Origin: Paraescarpia echinospica
Lineage: Eukaryota; Annelida; Polychaeta; Sabellida; Siboglinidae
Direction of reading: 5' to 3'
Length of the DNA stretch: 64,000 nucleotides
Assembly: GCA_020002185.1 (NCBI GenBank)
Contig: CM034533.1
Location: 67,616,119 to 67,680,118 of the forward strand
The position numbers and the translations under genes were made by a program. The notes under the pieces were generated by a model, which was given only the letters and a program-made list of their open reading frames with translations, searched no databases and had not been told where the DNA came from. This document shows, piece after piece, positions 1 to 11,770 of the stretch. Numbering within the stretch: position 1 is the stretch's first letter; the number at the start of each line of letters is the position of its first letter.

Positions 1-1195
1 ATCATTATTATTACTATTTTATTATAATTTTAAACATCGATAAAACGATCTGCCCTTTAACGTGTACAATATTGTTATGAATACATAGTGTATATTACTA
101 TTATATATGTAAGACTCTTGGTATTTCCTCTAAAAACGACATCATCATTTTTCAATATATATATATATGGAAGGACCAGTGCAAAAACGACATGTCACAT
201 TTAAAACACCTTACATTATCAAAACCCTGCATCCCTAAACTGTGTGTGTGTGTGTGTGTGCGTGATTATCGGTATGTGTATTTGATATAATCAACAATTA
301 CTAAATTAGCATAACTGCTAACATGAATAATAATTGGTTACGCAATAACATAATTTAAAAAAGTCAAGTACATTAAAATCAGTTGTGTTGGTGTCATCAA
401 GACAATTTATCTAACGTATGCAAATGCTGCCATTAAAAGTATTAAAAGTATGTTGCTCACTGATATTCAAAGTAAAATAACTAAAACATCGAAGAACAGA
501 GAAATCTGCGAAACAGGAAAAAGCATAAACCCGCTACTGTCAACAAGATTAGTCGAGTAGGCGGTGATTTATTCGAGCAACCACCGCCTCACTCCCGACA
601 TCTCTCATACGAGGCGCATGCGCAATGATTCACATATATAATCGTCCTTCTGATTGGCTGTTACATGATCAGTCCACCAGAGATCGTATATAGAAAGATA
701 TGTTACTTCTTCGTCGCCATTTTGAATGTTGATCCACTACCGCCCCTAGCGGCCGTGTTTCATAAAAAATTTAGGCGCAGCGCTCAGCTTGTGTCCTCGT
801 CCCCCACCCCTGCACTTGATTTAGTGTGTTCTACATGATTAATTCAAATTTGTTTTAAATTAATGCTTGCTTAATTAGTTGGCTGATATGTCTGTCAACC
901 TAACTGCGAGCCCCAAAATCATACCCTAGCAAATTATTCAAGATAAAAATCCCATGTGAATACCACTTTTGGTGTATAAGACACAACTGTTCTTTATAGT
1001 CCGGGACATAATTACTTCTGATATGGTTTAGATTACAAATACCCACCCTATTATCCAAGTTACAGATAAATACTTATTCGGTTGTTTGATTTCATACTAT
1101 AAACTTACTTTTCGCTGGAATTTTATTTTGCGGATTGAAAATCAAAAAATGTTGATCAGTGATTCAATTTTGCAGTTTCACTGTTGTATTTTGAA
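1..1195. repeat. Unit-start repeat block (beta), first copy
   Basis: This stretch is nearly identical to 4085-5330 and, from about position 423 onward, to 42805-43570. It is AT-rich and non-coding, with a short GT microsatellite at 241-260 that is much longer in the second copy. Homology stops at about 1195, where the sequence switches to the alpha block instead of continuing as in 5330 onward. No gene was recognised. Confidence 0.85.
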
Positions 1196-2540
1196 CGCGA
1201 TTACAAAATATCAGCTCCATATATCCACAACTGCCCTATAAACATACAAATATACAGACAGATAAGTACAGACCCATACTCTGTTTTACGATATCTATAG
1301 AGGAATCCCGCACTACAGTCTACTGTGTAAATGTGTTTTGCTATATGCAGTCGAAATATTATTAGTGTTCTCTTGAGTGAGATTTCTATACACAATTTCC
1401 CACGAGCAGACTATCTGATTTCCAATTACACTATTTTAAGGAATTGAAAACCTGCTTAGCTCGTGTGAAATGCTTATTGTTCTAAAACAACCAGAAGCTG
1501 CCGGCAATTGTTTTGTTATTAGTTTTTTTTGGCATCCAATTTCGTATATACCGATATATGGTAATGATGCAAACATTTGTCTTCGTCAATTTGGCATAGT
1601 AATTGTTTTGCATCCCGTCTACTGACAATGTGGAAATAGGCAAAGCGTTATTTGTTTCAAAATGTATTCGACGATGATGCACTGTTTGGTATTTTCATTA
1701 CGATGATCGATGGTGCGTTCCCGACTACGAGTTGGATGTCGACAAAGACACTGTCATTATTGTTGTCTGGGTTGTGATGTCGTCCACAATTGAAACAGCT
1801 GCACTCAGAGAGTGGAAGATGAACACCCGCCTGCATCCTATCTCAGATTTAACTGACTCATGTTGTCATGTTGCTGGTCATACCACCGTTTTTCGCCAGA
1901 CTGACCTTCCGTTGTTTATTTCAGTGGTATTTCGTAAATAAAGTCGTATTCATAACCACATTTCTAGATAATGACCGCCTTCTTTTGAATGTATATTTTC
2001 ATATAATTTTAGAAAGAAATACGTGTATTTATTTTTCATTATGCAGTATGTATATGCATATGGAAAACATAATCGTTTACACAATATCGCCAGGGATACA
2101 TTCAATTACGAAACGTGCTACACAGTATCCTGATAAGCGATGCGTTCTGTTTAATTCCACACCTGTTACACACCTACCTCGATTACAAATTATGTTCACA
2201 CAGACATCGGCCTTTTCTGGGCTGATATTTTCTTAGTGTTTTATTATAAGAAATGTTTAGTAATATAATATATATATAATTAATAACGTCTGAAGATATT
2301 TTATAAACTAGTATTTTGCTTTATCAATCAATAAAATATGAATCCATATTGATATATTTTCTATCAACACAATATCGATGTGCACCGTTTATTAATTTAT
2401 CTACAGCAATGCCTACACAGTTATCACCAACGACGACACTAAAAACATTGGTGTCCGACGAAACGTATCAAATGTAATGATGGTCGTCTTGCGTCTTGAC
2501 CTTAGATGTTTGCCCAGTATAATAGATTTTATTGCCGTCA
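1196..2540. repeat. Repeat block (alpha), first copy
   Basis: About 97-99% identical by eye to 41456-42795. It contains open frames up to 166 codons in the right-hand copy, but a 4-bp difference near 1905 versus 42166 changes the frame between copies, which argues against coding. It is treated as duplicated non-coding DNA marking the left boundary of a tandem unit. Confidence 0.85.
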
Positions 2541-3398
2541 TCGAATGTGCTACTTTGCATCCAATCTGAACATAACTATGTAATTCATTTTAACGTGTCA
2601 ACACATTTATTATCTTGAAAGTACTTGCAAGATCCTGGTTACATTTTATTTGTTCACGTGGATGTGTTATCCGCCGACAATGACAAATCCGATGTTAATG
2701 GTTTTCTATACACCAAGCGGCGTTAGTTGCAGTGTGTATTCTGTGAACACTGTTATAACAAGCAAATGGGTGTACACGTGTGTGAGAGTTGGCATTGTAG
2801 ATATTCTGAGTTGTACTACGTTCTATTTATAAGTCGAACAACGATTTGACGGCGGTATGTTGCAGATAATATGATTGTACAATACTAACAAAGTTTATGA
2901 ATCCTTATAGATATATTTTAACAACGGTTTTATTAATGACATTAATAACGATTACTTCAGGCTAATGCGCAACAAAACAGGATGATGATTCGGGTGAAAA
3001 GAATTGCATCATTCTTACATTTGCATCATTGTTGCAACAATTACAGTCACACATCCTCACGCACATACTCATGCGAACTCGCACGCGAACGCGCGCACGC
3101 ACAAGTAAGAACACATGCACACACGCACGCGTGTGTATGTGTGTGCGTTTGTGTTTCGTGCGTTGGTGTTTTATACGTGTATGAATAGCGATTATTTATA
3201 TAATGATTATCATTATTGCGCATATAAGAAGGCTTGTTCTTATTTCATCTCCTCCGAGGCGCCGGAGTTCATATGCCTCTTTAAGAGTTAATTTTCTTCA
3301 TTGGACCGTTGGCCTAAAACCTCATTTGTATAAGCATATGTACGCAACGCGTTTAGAGAGATTCAGCAAGCTTACCCCAAATACTTGGACGCACGTTC

Positions 3399-3437
<39 letters not shown>

Positions 3438-4084
3438 TATATCATTCATCATTATAGCAAATGCATCACCAATATATGAACTAATTTGTTTTTATTCCGC
3501 ACGATGTCGACACTAAAACTGTAAGTAAGCGGTTTGTTTGCAAAACTATCCCGACCAACATCAGCCCACGTAACTTCTAAGGCAGGAAAGGCAATAATGA
3601 CCGATGTCGAGTAAACGTCGATTTGACCTAAGAAACTACCTCCGTGAATTAGTCAGATTAAACGCCGCATGGACAACGAAAAGACGTGGTCAAGACAAGT
3701 TAATACCTGTTTGCAAATTAAATTGTGTTTCAGAATGCCCTTGCTACGTCTCAGTTACATTTTATTGTTGATACAGGTATCCCATCAACTCTGAAAGAGT
3801 GCATATGCCGCTAGGCAATGACGCTCAGTTTGTTCTAAAGGTTGTGTTTGTTTAACGGTAAAACGGCGTTTGACAAATAGTTTACAAATATGTGAACGTT
3901 TTGACAATATTAACAGAAGCACACGAAAAGTAACGGATAAGCCTATATAGCAATGTATTTATCATGGTATTTATTTTATATGTAAAATCATTTTTTTATT
4001 GAAGCGATTATGTTTTTAAAATGTATTTTAAGCGCCTTTCAAAAGTTTTTTATATACGGAGATGTGGCGTTTTATAAATGATAT
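2541..4084. other. AT-rich filler with a dispersed repeat
   Basis: No gene seen. Positions about 2866-3110 match 30840-31085 and 59504-59750, so this is a dispersed repeat of roughly 240 bp ending in CA/CG-rich sequence. A pure TA run lies at about 3402-3440. The remainder shows no match inside the window. Confidence 0.6.
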
Positions 4085-4325
4085 ATTATTATTACTATTT
4101 TATTATAATTTTAAACATCGATAAAACGATCTGCCCTTTAACGTGTACAATATTGTTATGAATACATAGTGTATAGTACTATTATATATGTAAGACTCTT
4201 GGTATTTCCTCTAAAAACGACATCATCATTTTTCAATATATATATATATATGGAAGGACCAGTGCAAAAACGACATGTCACATTTAAAACACCTCACATT
4301 ATCAAAACCCTGCATCCCTAAACTG

Positions 4326-4397
<72 letters not shown>

Positions 4398-5340
4398 ATT
4401 ATCGGTATGTGTGTTTGATATAATCAACAATTACTCAATTAGCATAACTGCTAACATGAATAATAATTGGTTACGCAATAACATAATTTAAAAAAGTCAA
4501 GTATATTAAAATCAGCTGTGTTGGTGTCATCAAGACAATTTATCTAACGTATGCAAATGCTGCCATTAAAAGTATTAAAAGTATGTTGCTCACTGATATT
4601 CAAAGTAAAATAACTAAAACATCGAAGAACAGAGAAATCTGCGAAACAGGAAAAAGCATCAACCCGCTACTGTCAACAAGATTAGTCGAGTAGGCGGTGA
4701 TTTATTCGAGCAACCACCGCCTCACTCCCGACATCTCTCATACGAGGCGCATGCGCAATGATTCACATATATAATCGTCCTTCTGATTGGCTGTTACATG
4801 ATCAGTCCACCAGAGATCGTATATAGAAAGATATGTTACTTCTTCGTCGCCATTTTGAATGTTGATCCACTACCGCCCCTAGCGGCCGTGTTTCATAAAA
4901 AATTTAGGCGCAGCGCTCAGCTTGTGTCCTCGTCCCCCACCCCTGCACTTGATTTAGTGTGTTCTACATGATTAATTCAAATTTGTTTTAAATTAATGCT
5001 TGCTTAATTAGTTGGCAGATATGTGTGTCAACCTAACTGCGAGCCCCAAAATCATACGGTAGCAAATTATTCAAGATAAAAATCCCATGTGAATACCACT
5101 TTTGGTGTATAAGACACAACTGTTCTTTATAGTCCGGGACTTAATTACTTCTGATATGGTTTAGATTATAACTACCCACCCTCCTACCCAAGTTACAAAT
5201 AAATACTTATTCGGTTGTTCGATACTATAAACTTATTTTTCGCTGGAATTTTATTTTGCGGATTGATAATCAGAAAATTTTGATCAGTGATTCAATTTTG
5301 CTGTTTCACTGTTGTATTTTGAACATGTATCTATTAAATA
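4085..5340. repeat. Unit-start repeat block (beta), second copy
   Basis: Direct repeat of 1-1195, with an expanded GT microsatellite at about 4324-4393. Unlike the first copy it continues without a break into the sequence that leads to unit I, so this is the copy in native order. A third copy is at 42805-43570. Confidence 0.85.
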
Positions 5341-6022
5341 TTCATGGTAGATTTAATGTTGCAATGTTAATGTGTCTGCAATAACCCACTGCAGATTACT
5401 CCTTTACCCATTCTAAATATAAACACAGGTTTATGATGTGATCATACGTTTATTTTTTAAGTCCATCTGCACTAGGTATTTAAAATGTTGTAGATCTTCC
5501 ACAAACATCCATATGCAATAATAATAACAATAATAAAGTCTTATATAGCGCTGTATCCAATCTTTAGTTCTGTTCAAAGCACTTTACAATCAATCATAAT
5601 CATGCCTAGCATGGGAATAACGCACAATTTTTTTATAGATTAATTGTTAGTGAAGTTTGGCATTGCATAATACACTCTTATAATGTTTTCTATAAATCTG
5701 TGGCTTAAGTAGTACATTGTGTGATTATAACAAATATTACTCAGACAATATATCAGATAAACATACTAAAAGATCATATTAATCATTCGTGTCTCAGTCA
5801 TTCAACCAGATCACTTATTCATGTTTCAACACTTGTGCTTTTCTGGTTTTTTTAACCTTAGATTCCGTCAAAGATCAGGTGTCAAACTTGAAGAAGTAGT
5901 GCATTCTGCACCTCAAATAACACCTGAGAATAGCAGATATTTGTCAATGTTGACCAATGTCTACATGATATAATAACACCAATACTCAGAATAATTTAGA
6001 ACCACATGAACATAAATATTTG
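5341..6022. other. AT-rich spacer with a retroposon tail-like motif
   Basis: Non-coding. Positions about 5515-5600 carry an AAT-rich run followed by TCTTATATAGCGCTGTATCC and, about 40 bases on, CAAAGCACTTTACA. The first part matches, inverted, the 3-prime tail of the SINE inserted in the pseudogenes, and a similar arrangement recurs at 24300-24365. The corresponding copy in unit III is at about 43855-43925. It is probably a degenerate retroposon end. Confidence 0.45.
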
Positions 6023-6602
6023 TCAATATATGTGCAATGAACCTTTGTTTTCCCTGTTGTAGTTTCTTAGCTGACCTTCAAAGAATGCAGCAGTAGCCGG
6101 CTTCATGCACAAAGCAACAGCTGCTTCTGCTACCCCATCTGGGGTCAGTAGAAGGTCACCTGGCATGGTGATAGAGTGTTCCAGCTGCTCTACTTCAAGC
6201 TACAAATCCATTATTTTCTGAAATTATACAACCATATTCATATCTATTTACTGGTAATTGGTGCCACACCAATTTTACACATGTGTATGTATATATAAGG
6301 TAGACCAAATCTATGTTTATCATATATGGTGTGACAAAACATACGTTTTAAATATAGTGACTTTTATAAATGCACAATACTTTTAAAAAGTAGATTTCCA
6401 ATATGGTATGATCATTACTAATACAATACATCAATACAGCCCCTCCCGCTTTTGGAAAGGGCTGTAGATTGCAGGGACTATTGCACTGAAATAGAACGAC
6501 ATCAATATGCTATCTATTACCTGGACTATACTAACCTGCTGGGTTAAAGGTCGGAGTGATCATATCGGCAGTCATAACACTTGCGTAGGTGAGGTCGTTG
6601 GT
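6023..6602 (-). CDS. Two coding-like exons, unassigned (unit I)
   Basis: On the minus strand, a 67-nt stretch (6602-6536) is flanked by an AG acceptor (TATACAG) and a GTTAGT donor and reads through without a stop. A second open stretch (6199-6023) follows a TTTGTAG acceptor and ends in TGA; it includes the peptides ITMPGDLLLTPDGVAEAAVA and FFEGQLRNYNREN. The reading frame of the second exon is kept in all three units, and several of the differences between units are synonymous (for example GAA/GAG and GGT/GGG). The unit I first exon lacks 6 bp (two codons, Pro-Gly) present in units II and III. The exon phases (1 then 0) do not join directly, so an exon is missing or these are remnants. I do not recognise the family. 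Confidence 0.35.
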
Positions 6603-7731
6603 CTGTATAATACAAATATATATATCTTTTTAATACTAGTCTTTTGCTGATTAATGTTTATACTCTTAAATCAAACAGATTTGATACATATATTGCAATT
6701 AGAACTATTATCGAATCATTTCGCAATTTCTACAGGTATTAAAATGTATACTGTTAGTACATGTTAAGTATGGCCACGTACAATCCACATTTCAAACATC
6801 TCAAAATAATGCAAAATAAATTAAGAAAAAAAGGACTGGTGCACATAAAGTGTGAAATGAGACCAACAAATTTAAGTTATCAAAACTTGCATTTTTCTGC
6901 GTTTTATTATGCGAAACATGTCAAAGTTTGAAATAAGATGTGAATTAGCATAAAGTACCATGAGACAATTTAAAAATCGAGCATATACTGAAGGAAATTT
7001 AACCAAAATACTGTGTAAAGATGCATTTTTCAACTGTGTTTGCTCATCCTTATGTTTGGGACAAAGTCAATATGAACATTTCCTGGTAGTAATCATAATT
7101 ATGTCAGGTAAAACAAATTCACAATAACGCACACCATTATCCTAATTTTGGACATTTTTATATGACATTTGTCCATATGAACCTTATAAAATATAAATTA
7201 TGAATTTTAAAAGAATTCATAATATATTATATGTGAACTAAGTACAGCAATGACTTGTATTACCTCCTTAGACAAGTTTTCTAATCAGATACCAAATATT
7301 AGCAGCATATCAGTACATTTCGTGAAATTATGGCATTCTGAATATTTGCCTATATGTACGACAAACAATTATAACGTGTTCTATATCGATGTTTTACTTA
7401 CCGTTAATATGAAATGGTTATTTATATTTTGAAAGACATCCATGTGTAAAGCTTTTACAACAATTATACAGTATAAGGATTGTTCAACATTGTATAACAA
7501 TGTCGTGTATGTTTTATTCCATTGTACATTACCTACGTAGCGTTTCTCAATATTTTTCAGTCAGTGTTCACAGTTACCAGCCATTTTGTAAATGATATGG
7601 AGACAAGGTGTATTCGGTTGTTCTGTGGCAGATATTATATACTGAAGCATTAATACATGAATTCAGGGATGCCGCTGTGAGTAGTGTTGTAGGCTTTAAT
7701 GTTTATCGAAAAGTTCTTCCATGGTTTCCAG
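6603..7731. other. AT-rich non-coding flank
   Basis: No gene seen. This is homologous to 13937-14690 and then jumps, at about 7358, to the equivalent of 16667. About 1,975 bp present in units II and III, including the promoter and exons 1 and 2 of the pseudogene, are therefore deleted here. Confidence 0.7.
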
Positions 7732-7918
7732 TACAATGCCATCTGTGCTACAATAAGACTAAGAGCACTCCAGGTTTCGCGGCTGACCCGAACACCTGTG
7801 TGATCCTGACGGCAAGGGAGGCTGGAACACCTTCAACATGATGTGTTCCAAGTGCACATTCTGGAACCAGGAACTAATCACCTGTGTGCAGGTCGATTAC
7901 AGTCCTGGTTGTATCCAG

Positions 7919-8168
7919 TAGTAGTGGAGCGCAGTAGCGCAGCTGTAAGACCTACGGACTCTCGACTGAGAGAACGCGGGTTCGAATCCTGTGCGGCGGT
8001 GTCGAACCTTGGGCAAGTTCGTTTACTCTACATTGCTTCAGTTCACTCAGCTGTATGAATGAGTACCTGGCTATAGACAGTGGTGGATATTTGTGTACGA
8101 ATAGTCTTCGCGCATTAATTGCAGCGTGGCTGGTTACTGCGCTATATAAGAACTTACCTTTACCTTTA
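7919..8168 (+). mobile_element. tRNA-derived SINE inside exon 3, unit I
   Basis: A 250-bp insertion flanked by the 7-bp target duplication TATCCAG/CATCCAG (left copy mutated). The head has an A box (TAGCGCAGCTGTAAGAC, slightly mutated) and a perfect B box GGTTCGAATCC. A central domain of unknown class follows, and the tail ends in TATATAAGAACTTACC with CCTTTA repeats. The same insertion occupies the same site in units II and III. It looks like a V/Deu/Meta-type core SINE of invertebrates, but the exact family is not resolved by eye. Confidence 0.8.
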
Positions 8169-8514
8169 CATCCAGACGCACGCTATCAACTACTGAATTT
8201 CACCACCCCTAGTAAGTATAAAATGATTTCTAAATGGAAACATTTCAACTTATCTTATGTATTTTGGAAATACATTACATGCGCTTCACAATTGTTTAGG
8301 TTGTTAATTCAGTATTTTATTAATCAGGTATGATACAATAATAAAAAAATATCACAATTTATTAATATTGATTAAACTCTTGTTAAATAAATTACATAAC
8401 GACGTTTTTTATATTGATCATTTGTATCATCATCATTAATATTATCGACATTCCTCATCTTCTTCGTTCTATCATTACTGTTTTTATTATTATTGTAATC
8501 ATTATTATTATAAC

Positions 8515-8565
8515 TAGTTGCATTAGTAGTATTAGTAGTAGTAATAGTAGTAGTAGTAGTAGTAA

Positions 8566-8603
<38 letters not shown>

Positions 8604-8947
8604 ATAGTAGCAGTAGTAGTAGTAGTAGCAGTTGTTGTTGTTGTTGTAGTTTTTGATGTTGTGGTTGCTGTTAGTGTTGATTTTGATGTTGTTATTGTTG
8701 TTGTTGTTGTAGCAGTAATACTACTATCGTATTACGTGCAGTAGTAGCAGTAGAGGTAGTAGTAATAGTAGTAGTAGTTGTAGTAATAGTAGTAGTTGTT
8801 GTTGCTGCTGCTGCTGTTGCTGTTGTAGTTGTTTTAGTAGTAGTTGTAGTAGTAGTTGGTGTTGTTGCTGTTGTTGTTCTTGCTGCTGCTGGTGCTGCTG
8901 CTGCTGCTGCTGTTGTTGCTGTCGTAGTAGTAATAGTAGTAGTAGTT

Positions 8948-8992
<45 letters not shown>

Positions 8993-9000
8993 ATACTAGT
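8515..9000. repeat. Trinucleotide repeat tract (AGT/TGC), unit I
   Basis: Long imperfect trinucleotide array of AGT, TGT and TGC units. Every frame is open, giving artefactual poly-Ser, poly-Thr, poly-Leu and poly-Gln frames. Homologous tracts of different length lie in units II and III, in the intron after pseudogene exon 3. It is not considered coding. Confidence 0.9.
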
Positions 9001-9509
9001 AATACTACAAAAATCGTAATCATCATCACCGTTATCCAATCGCAATCAACATGATATTTTCTATCACCATCATCTTAGTAGTCGATATAATCTCAATGAA
9101 GGAAGCTGTCAACAAACCTAATTAAATTATCTTATTACTTTGTTGATATTCATGTGTTGCCACTAACGAAAGTAATTTAATGATTTTGCACATATCGCGT
9201 ACATATTAATTTAACAAATTAAATATTAATATGTATGACATTTGTTCAGTTTTGGATTGAATTGTGTCCAACAGTTGAAGACCCACTGATGTTCTGCATC
9301 GACTTCGATGACTGGGACTTGGTGTCGAACACTACACTACAAGATGGTGTCGTTTAGTGGTAGCATTCATCAAGGCATCATCAGCAACGACTGCTTCAAC
9401 CAAATTCCTTACGCCCCTGGAAACTGTATCTATTGTTCGGCGGACACCACTATTTTCAAGACTGGATTGACGGCTGTGAACCATGTCTTCAGCGCTTAAA
9501 CGTTGTGAG

Positions 9510-9513
<4 letters not shown>

Positions 9514-9604
<91 letters not shown>
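9514..9604. repeat. CA microsatellite, unit I
   Basis: Pure CA dinucleotide tract of about 45 units, a few bases after the degenerate donor of pseudogene exon 4. The homologous tracts are about 27 units (unit II) and 24 units (unit III). Confidence 0.95.
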
Positions 9605-9605
<1 letters not shown>

Positions 9606-10117
9606 CAACGCACACACAAGCACGCAATCACGCGAAAGCACGTGCTCATTTTACCGTCGAATCGTCACATGAAACATTTTGTTATATCTGTCATACATAA
9701 CGTTTTTGTACACTAGTTGTGGAAAATACAGAAGCCATACATTATGGCCATACGTAAGTTCCACATGGTGTAACGACAAGCGTTAAACCTGTTTTGTTAA
9801 TGCTGCCTTACGAATCTAAAGAGTGCAATGATTTTCAATGAGGGAGTGACTGAACATTATTAATTTATACACACAATTTGATCATTACTAATGGTAGATA
9901 ATTTGCTGCTGCTATCGGATCATCAGACATATTGAATTCTTTTTTGCATTTGTTAATTCACTACACTATTTATGGGAGTCTCCCGATCGTATTTATTACT
10001 TACGTTAACCATTGTATATGCATCGTATTTAATGATCAAATAAATTGATTCTAAGATCTGAGTCATTCCTTTTACTGACTTACCTTTTACCGCACACAAA
10101 CTTTCAAATATCGTCAG
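9605..10117. other. Pseudogene intron sequence cut by the gap
   Basis: Continues the homology to 18517-19027 and 49840-50348 without a break up to the first N. No gene seen. Confidence 0.75.
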
Positions 10118-11117
10118 NNNNNNNNNNNNNNNNNNNNNNNNNNNNNNNNNNNNNNNNNNNNNNNNNNNNNNNNNNNNNNNNNNNNNNNNNNNNNNNNNNN
10201 NNNNNNNNNNNNNNNNNNNNNNNNNNNNNNNNNNNNNNNNNNNNNNNNNNNNNNNNNNNNNNNNNNNNNNNNNNNNNNNNNNNNNNNNNNNNNNNNNNNN
10301 NNNNNNNNNNNNNNNNNNNNNNNNNNNNNNNNNNNNNNNNNNNNNNNNNNNNNNNNNNNNNNNNNNNNNNNNNNNNNNNNNNNNNNNNNNNNNNNNNNNN
10401 NNNNNNNNNNNNNNNNNNNNNNNNNNNNNNNNNNNNNNNNNNNNNNNNNNNNNNNNNNNNNNNNNNNNNNNNNNNNNNNNNNNNNNNNNNNNNNNNNNNN
10501 NNNNNNNNNNNNNNNNNNNNNNNNNNNNNNNNNNNNNNNNNNNNNNNNNNNNNNNNNNNNNNNNNNNNNNNNNNNNNNNNNNNNNNNNNNNNNNNNNNNN
10601 NNNNNNNNNNNNNNNNNNNNNNNNNNNNNNNNNNNNNNNNNNNNNNNNNNNNNNNNNNNNNNNNNNNNNNNNNNNNNNNNNNNNNNNNNNNNNNNNNNNN
10701 NNNNNNNNNNNNNNNNNNNNNNNNNNNNNNNNNNNNNNNNNNNNNNNNNNNNNNNNNNNNNNNNNNNNNNNNNNNNNNNNNNNNNNNNNNNNNNNNNNNN
10801 NNNNNNNNNNNNNNNNNNNNNNNNNNNNNNNNNNNNNNNNNNNNNNNNNNNNNNNNNNNNNNNNNNNNNNNNNNNNNNNNNNNNNNNNNNNNNNNNNNNN
10901 NNNNNNNNNNNNNNNNNNNNNNNNNNNNNNNNNNNNNNNNNNNNNNNNNNNNNNNNNNNNNNNNNNNNNNNNNNNNNNNNNNNNNNNNNNNNNNNNNNNN
11001 NNNNNNNNNNNNNNNNNNNNNNNNNNNNNNNNNNNNNNNNNNNNNNNNNNNNNNNNNNNNNNNNNNNNNNNNNNNNNNNNNNNNNNNNNNNNNNNNNNNN
11101 NNNNNNNNNNNNNNNNN
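10118..11117. other. Assembly gap (1000 N)
   Basis: Exactly 1000 unknown bases, a round number that suggests a scaffold gap of arbitrary size. Left of it is unit I sequence that should continue into pseudogene intron 4; right of it is unrelated sequence. Any reading frame crossing it is meaningless. Confidence 0.98.
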
Positions 11118-11187
11118 TACAGGTCGCGCTCCATTCTCTGCAGTTGAATTAATGTCACCAAAGGTCTCATAAAACCACAAGACAGAT

Positions 11188-11532
11188 TTACAGAGCATCC
11201 TCCATTACTGCCAGAACAATTTGCTTTAATTTGTTTCGCCACTCCTCTGAAAACAGTTCTTGCAACCAACTCCCGATAGCACACAAGTGATCGGACGTCA
11301 GGTCGGATAGCTTCAAACCCGCGTCTAACAAAACACACAACCAGTCTTTCATCACTGCAGTCGAATTAATGGCCTCCACAGCCTCGTCAAAGTGCATATA
11401 AATTAGAATGTCATCGGGTAACATACAATCGTGATGAAATTGACTAGGATCGTCTATCTCGCAAGCGAGACACTGTCGTCTCGAAAGTTCAACGATGGCA
11501 CATGCTATGTGACGTGCAATCGTCTTCTTCAT
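11188..11532 (-). CDS. Unassigned ORF with Thr-rich upstream frame and Cys/His motif
   Basis: From the first ATG (11532) this encodes 114 residues, ending at 11188. The frame stays open upstream to about 11777 without an ATG and there reads a Thr/Ser/Ala-rich, mucin-like repeat (units such as VTTSAPGDV and ATNVTTSAP). A possible splice acceptor, TATCCTGTTTCAG, lies at about 11756-11768, so the Thr-rich part could be joined from an upstream exon. Near the start is a possible metal-binding motif with spacing C-x2-C-x8-H-H-x-C (CLACEIDDPSQFHHDC). It lies 238 bp downstream of the RPA-like ORF, on the same strand. The family is unknown to me. It may be a gene of a virus-like or large transposon element; its 3-prime neighbour is lost in the gap. 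Confidence 0.5.
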   Translation of the reverse strand: MKKTIARHIACAIVELSRRQCLACEIDDPSQFHHDCMLPDDILIYMHFDEAVEAINSTAVMKDWLCVLLDAGLKLSDLTSDHLCAIGSWLQELFSEEWRNKLKQIVLAVMEDAL

Positions 11533-11770
11533 TTCTATCGCCGGAAACTCAAGCGTAAAGCTCGGACCAGTGGCGACAGGAGCGGCAGTTGTCACATTGG
11601 TTGCGTGAGTAGAAATTGCCACATCGTCAGGAGCGGAAGTTGTCACATTGGTTGCGCGAGTAGAAATTGTCACATCGCCAGGAGCGGAAGTTGTCACACC
11701 GGTCGTGTCGGCGGAAGTTGTCACATCGGCAGGGATGATAGCAGAGAGAGGCTGAAACAGGATACGCGGC

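Larger units (their letters stand above)
7732..9504 (+). pseudogene. CBM14-LamG pseudogene, unit I (exons 3-4 only)
   Basis: Dead copy of the secreted chitin-binding/LamG-like gene intact at 33355-38458. Exon 3 remains (7732-8211) begin with [20 protein letters not shown], close to the intact CBM14 exon. They then carry a deletion with frameshift where the intact gene reads [11 protein letters not shown], and are split by a 250-bp SINE. Exon 4 remains (9275-9504) keep the start (VEDPLMFCIDFD) but lack about 155-165 bp of the LamG core and reach an in-frame stop. Exons 1, 2 and the promoter are deleted, and later exons would lie in the N gap. All of these lesions except the exon 1-2 deletion are shared with units II and III, so the gene died before the duplications. 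Confidence 0.85.

Noticed and set aside
6440..6500. Possible extra minus-strand exon (AIVPAIYSPFQKREGLY) between the two coding-like exons
   Set aside because: A good acceptor (TCTATTTCAG) precedes it, but joining to the upstream exon in its phase gives an immediate stop.
8414..9045. Open frames rich in Ser, Thr, Leu or Gln on both strands (also at 17655-17993 and 48745-49322)
   Set aside because: They arise from AGT/TGC trinucleotide repeats in pseudogene introns, are open in several frames at once and differ in length between units.
9433..9716. His-Thr repeat frames over CA tracts (also 18381-18628, 31314-31572, 37349-37561, 59978-60166)
   Set aside because: Pure dinucleotide repeats read as His-Thr or Thr-His; no conserved flanks.
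9953..11338. Long frames crossing the N run
   Set aside because: Translated unknown bases; no evidence of coding continuity.
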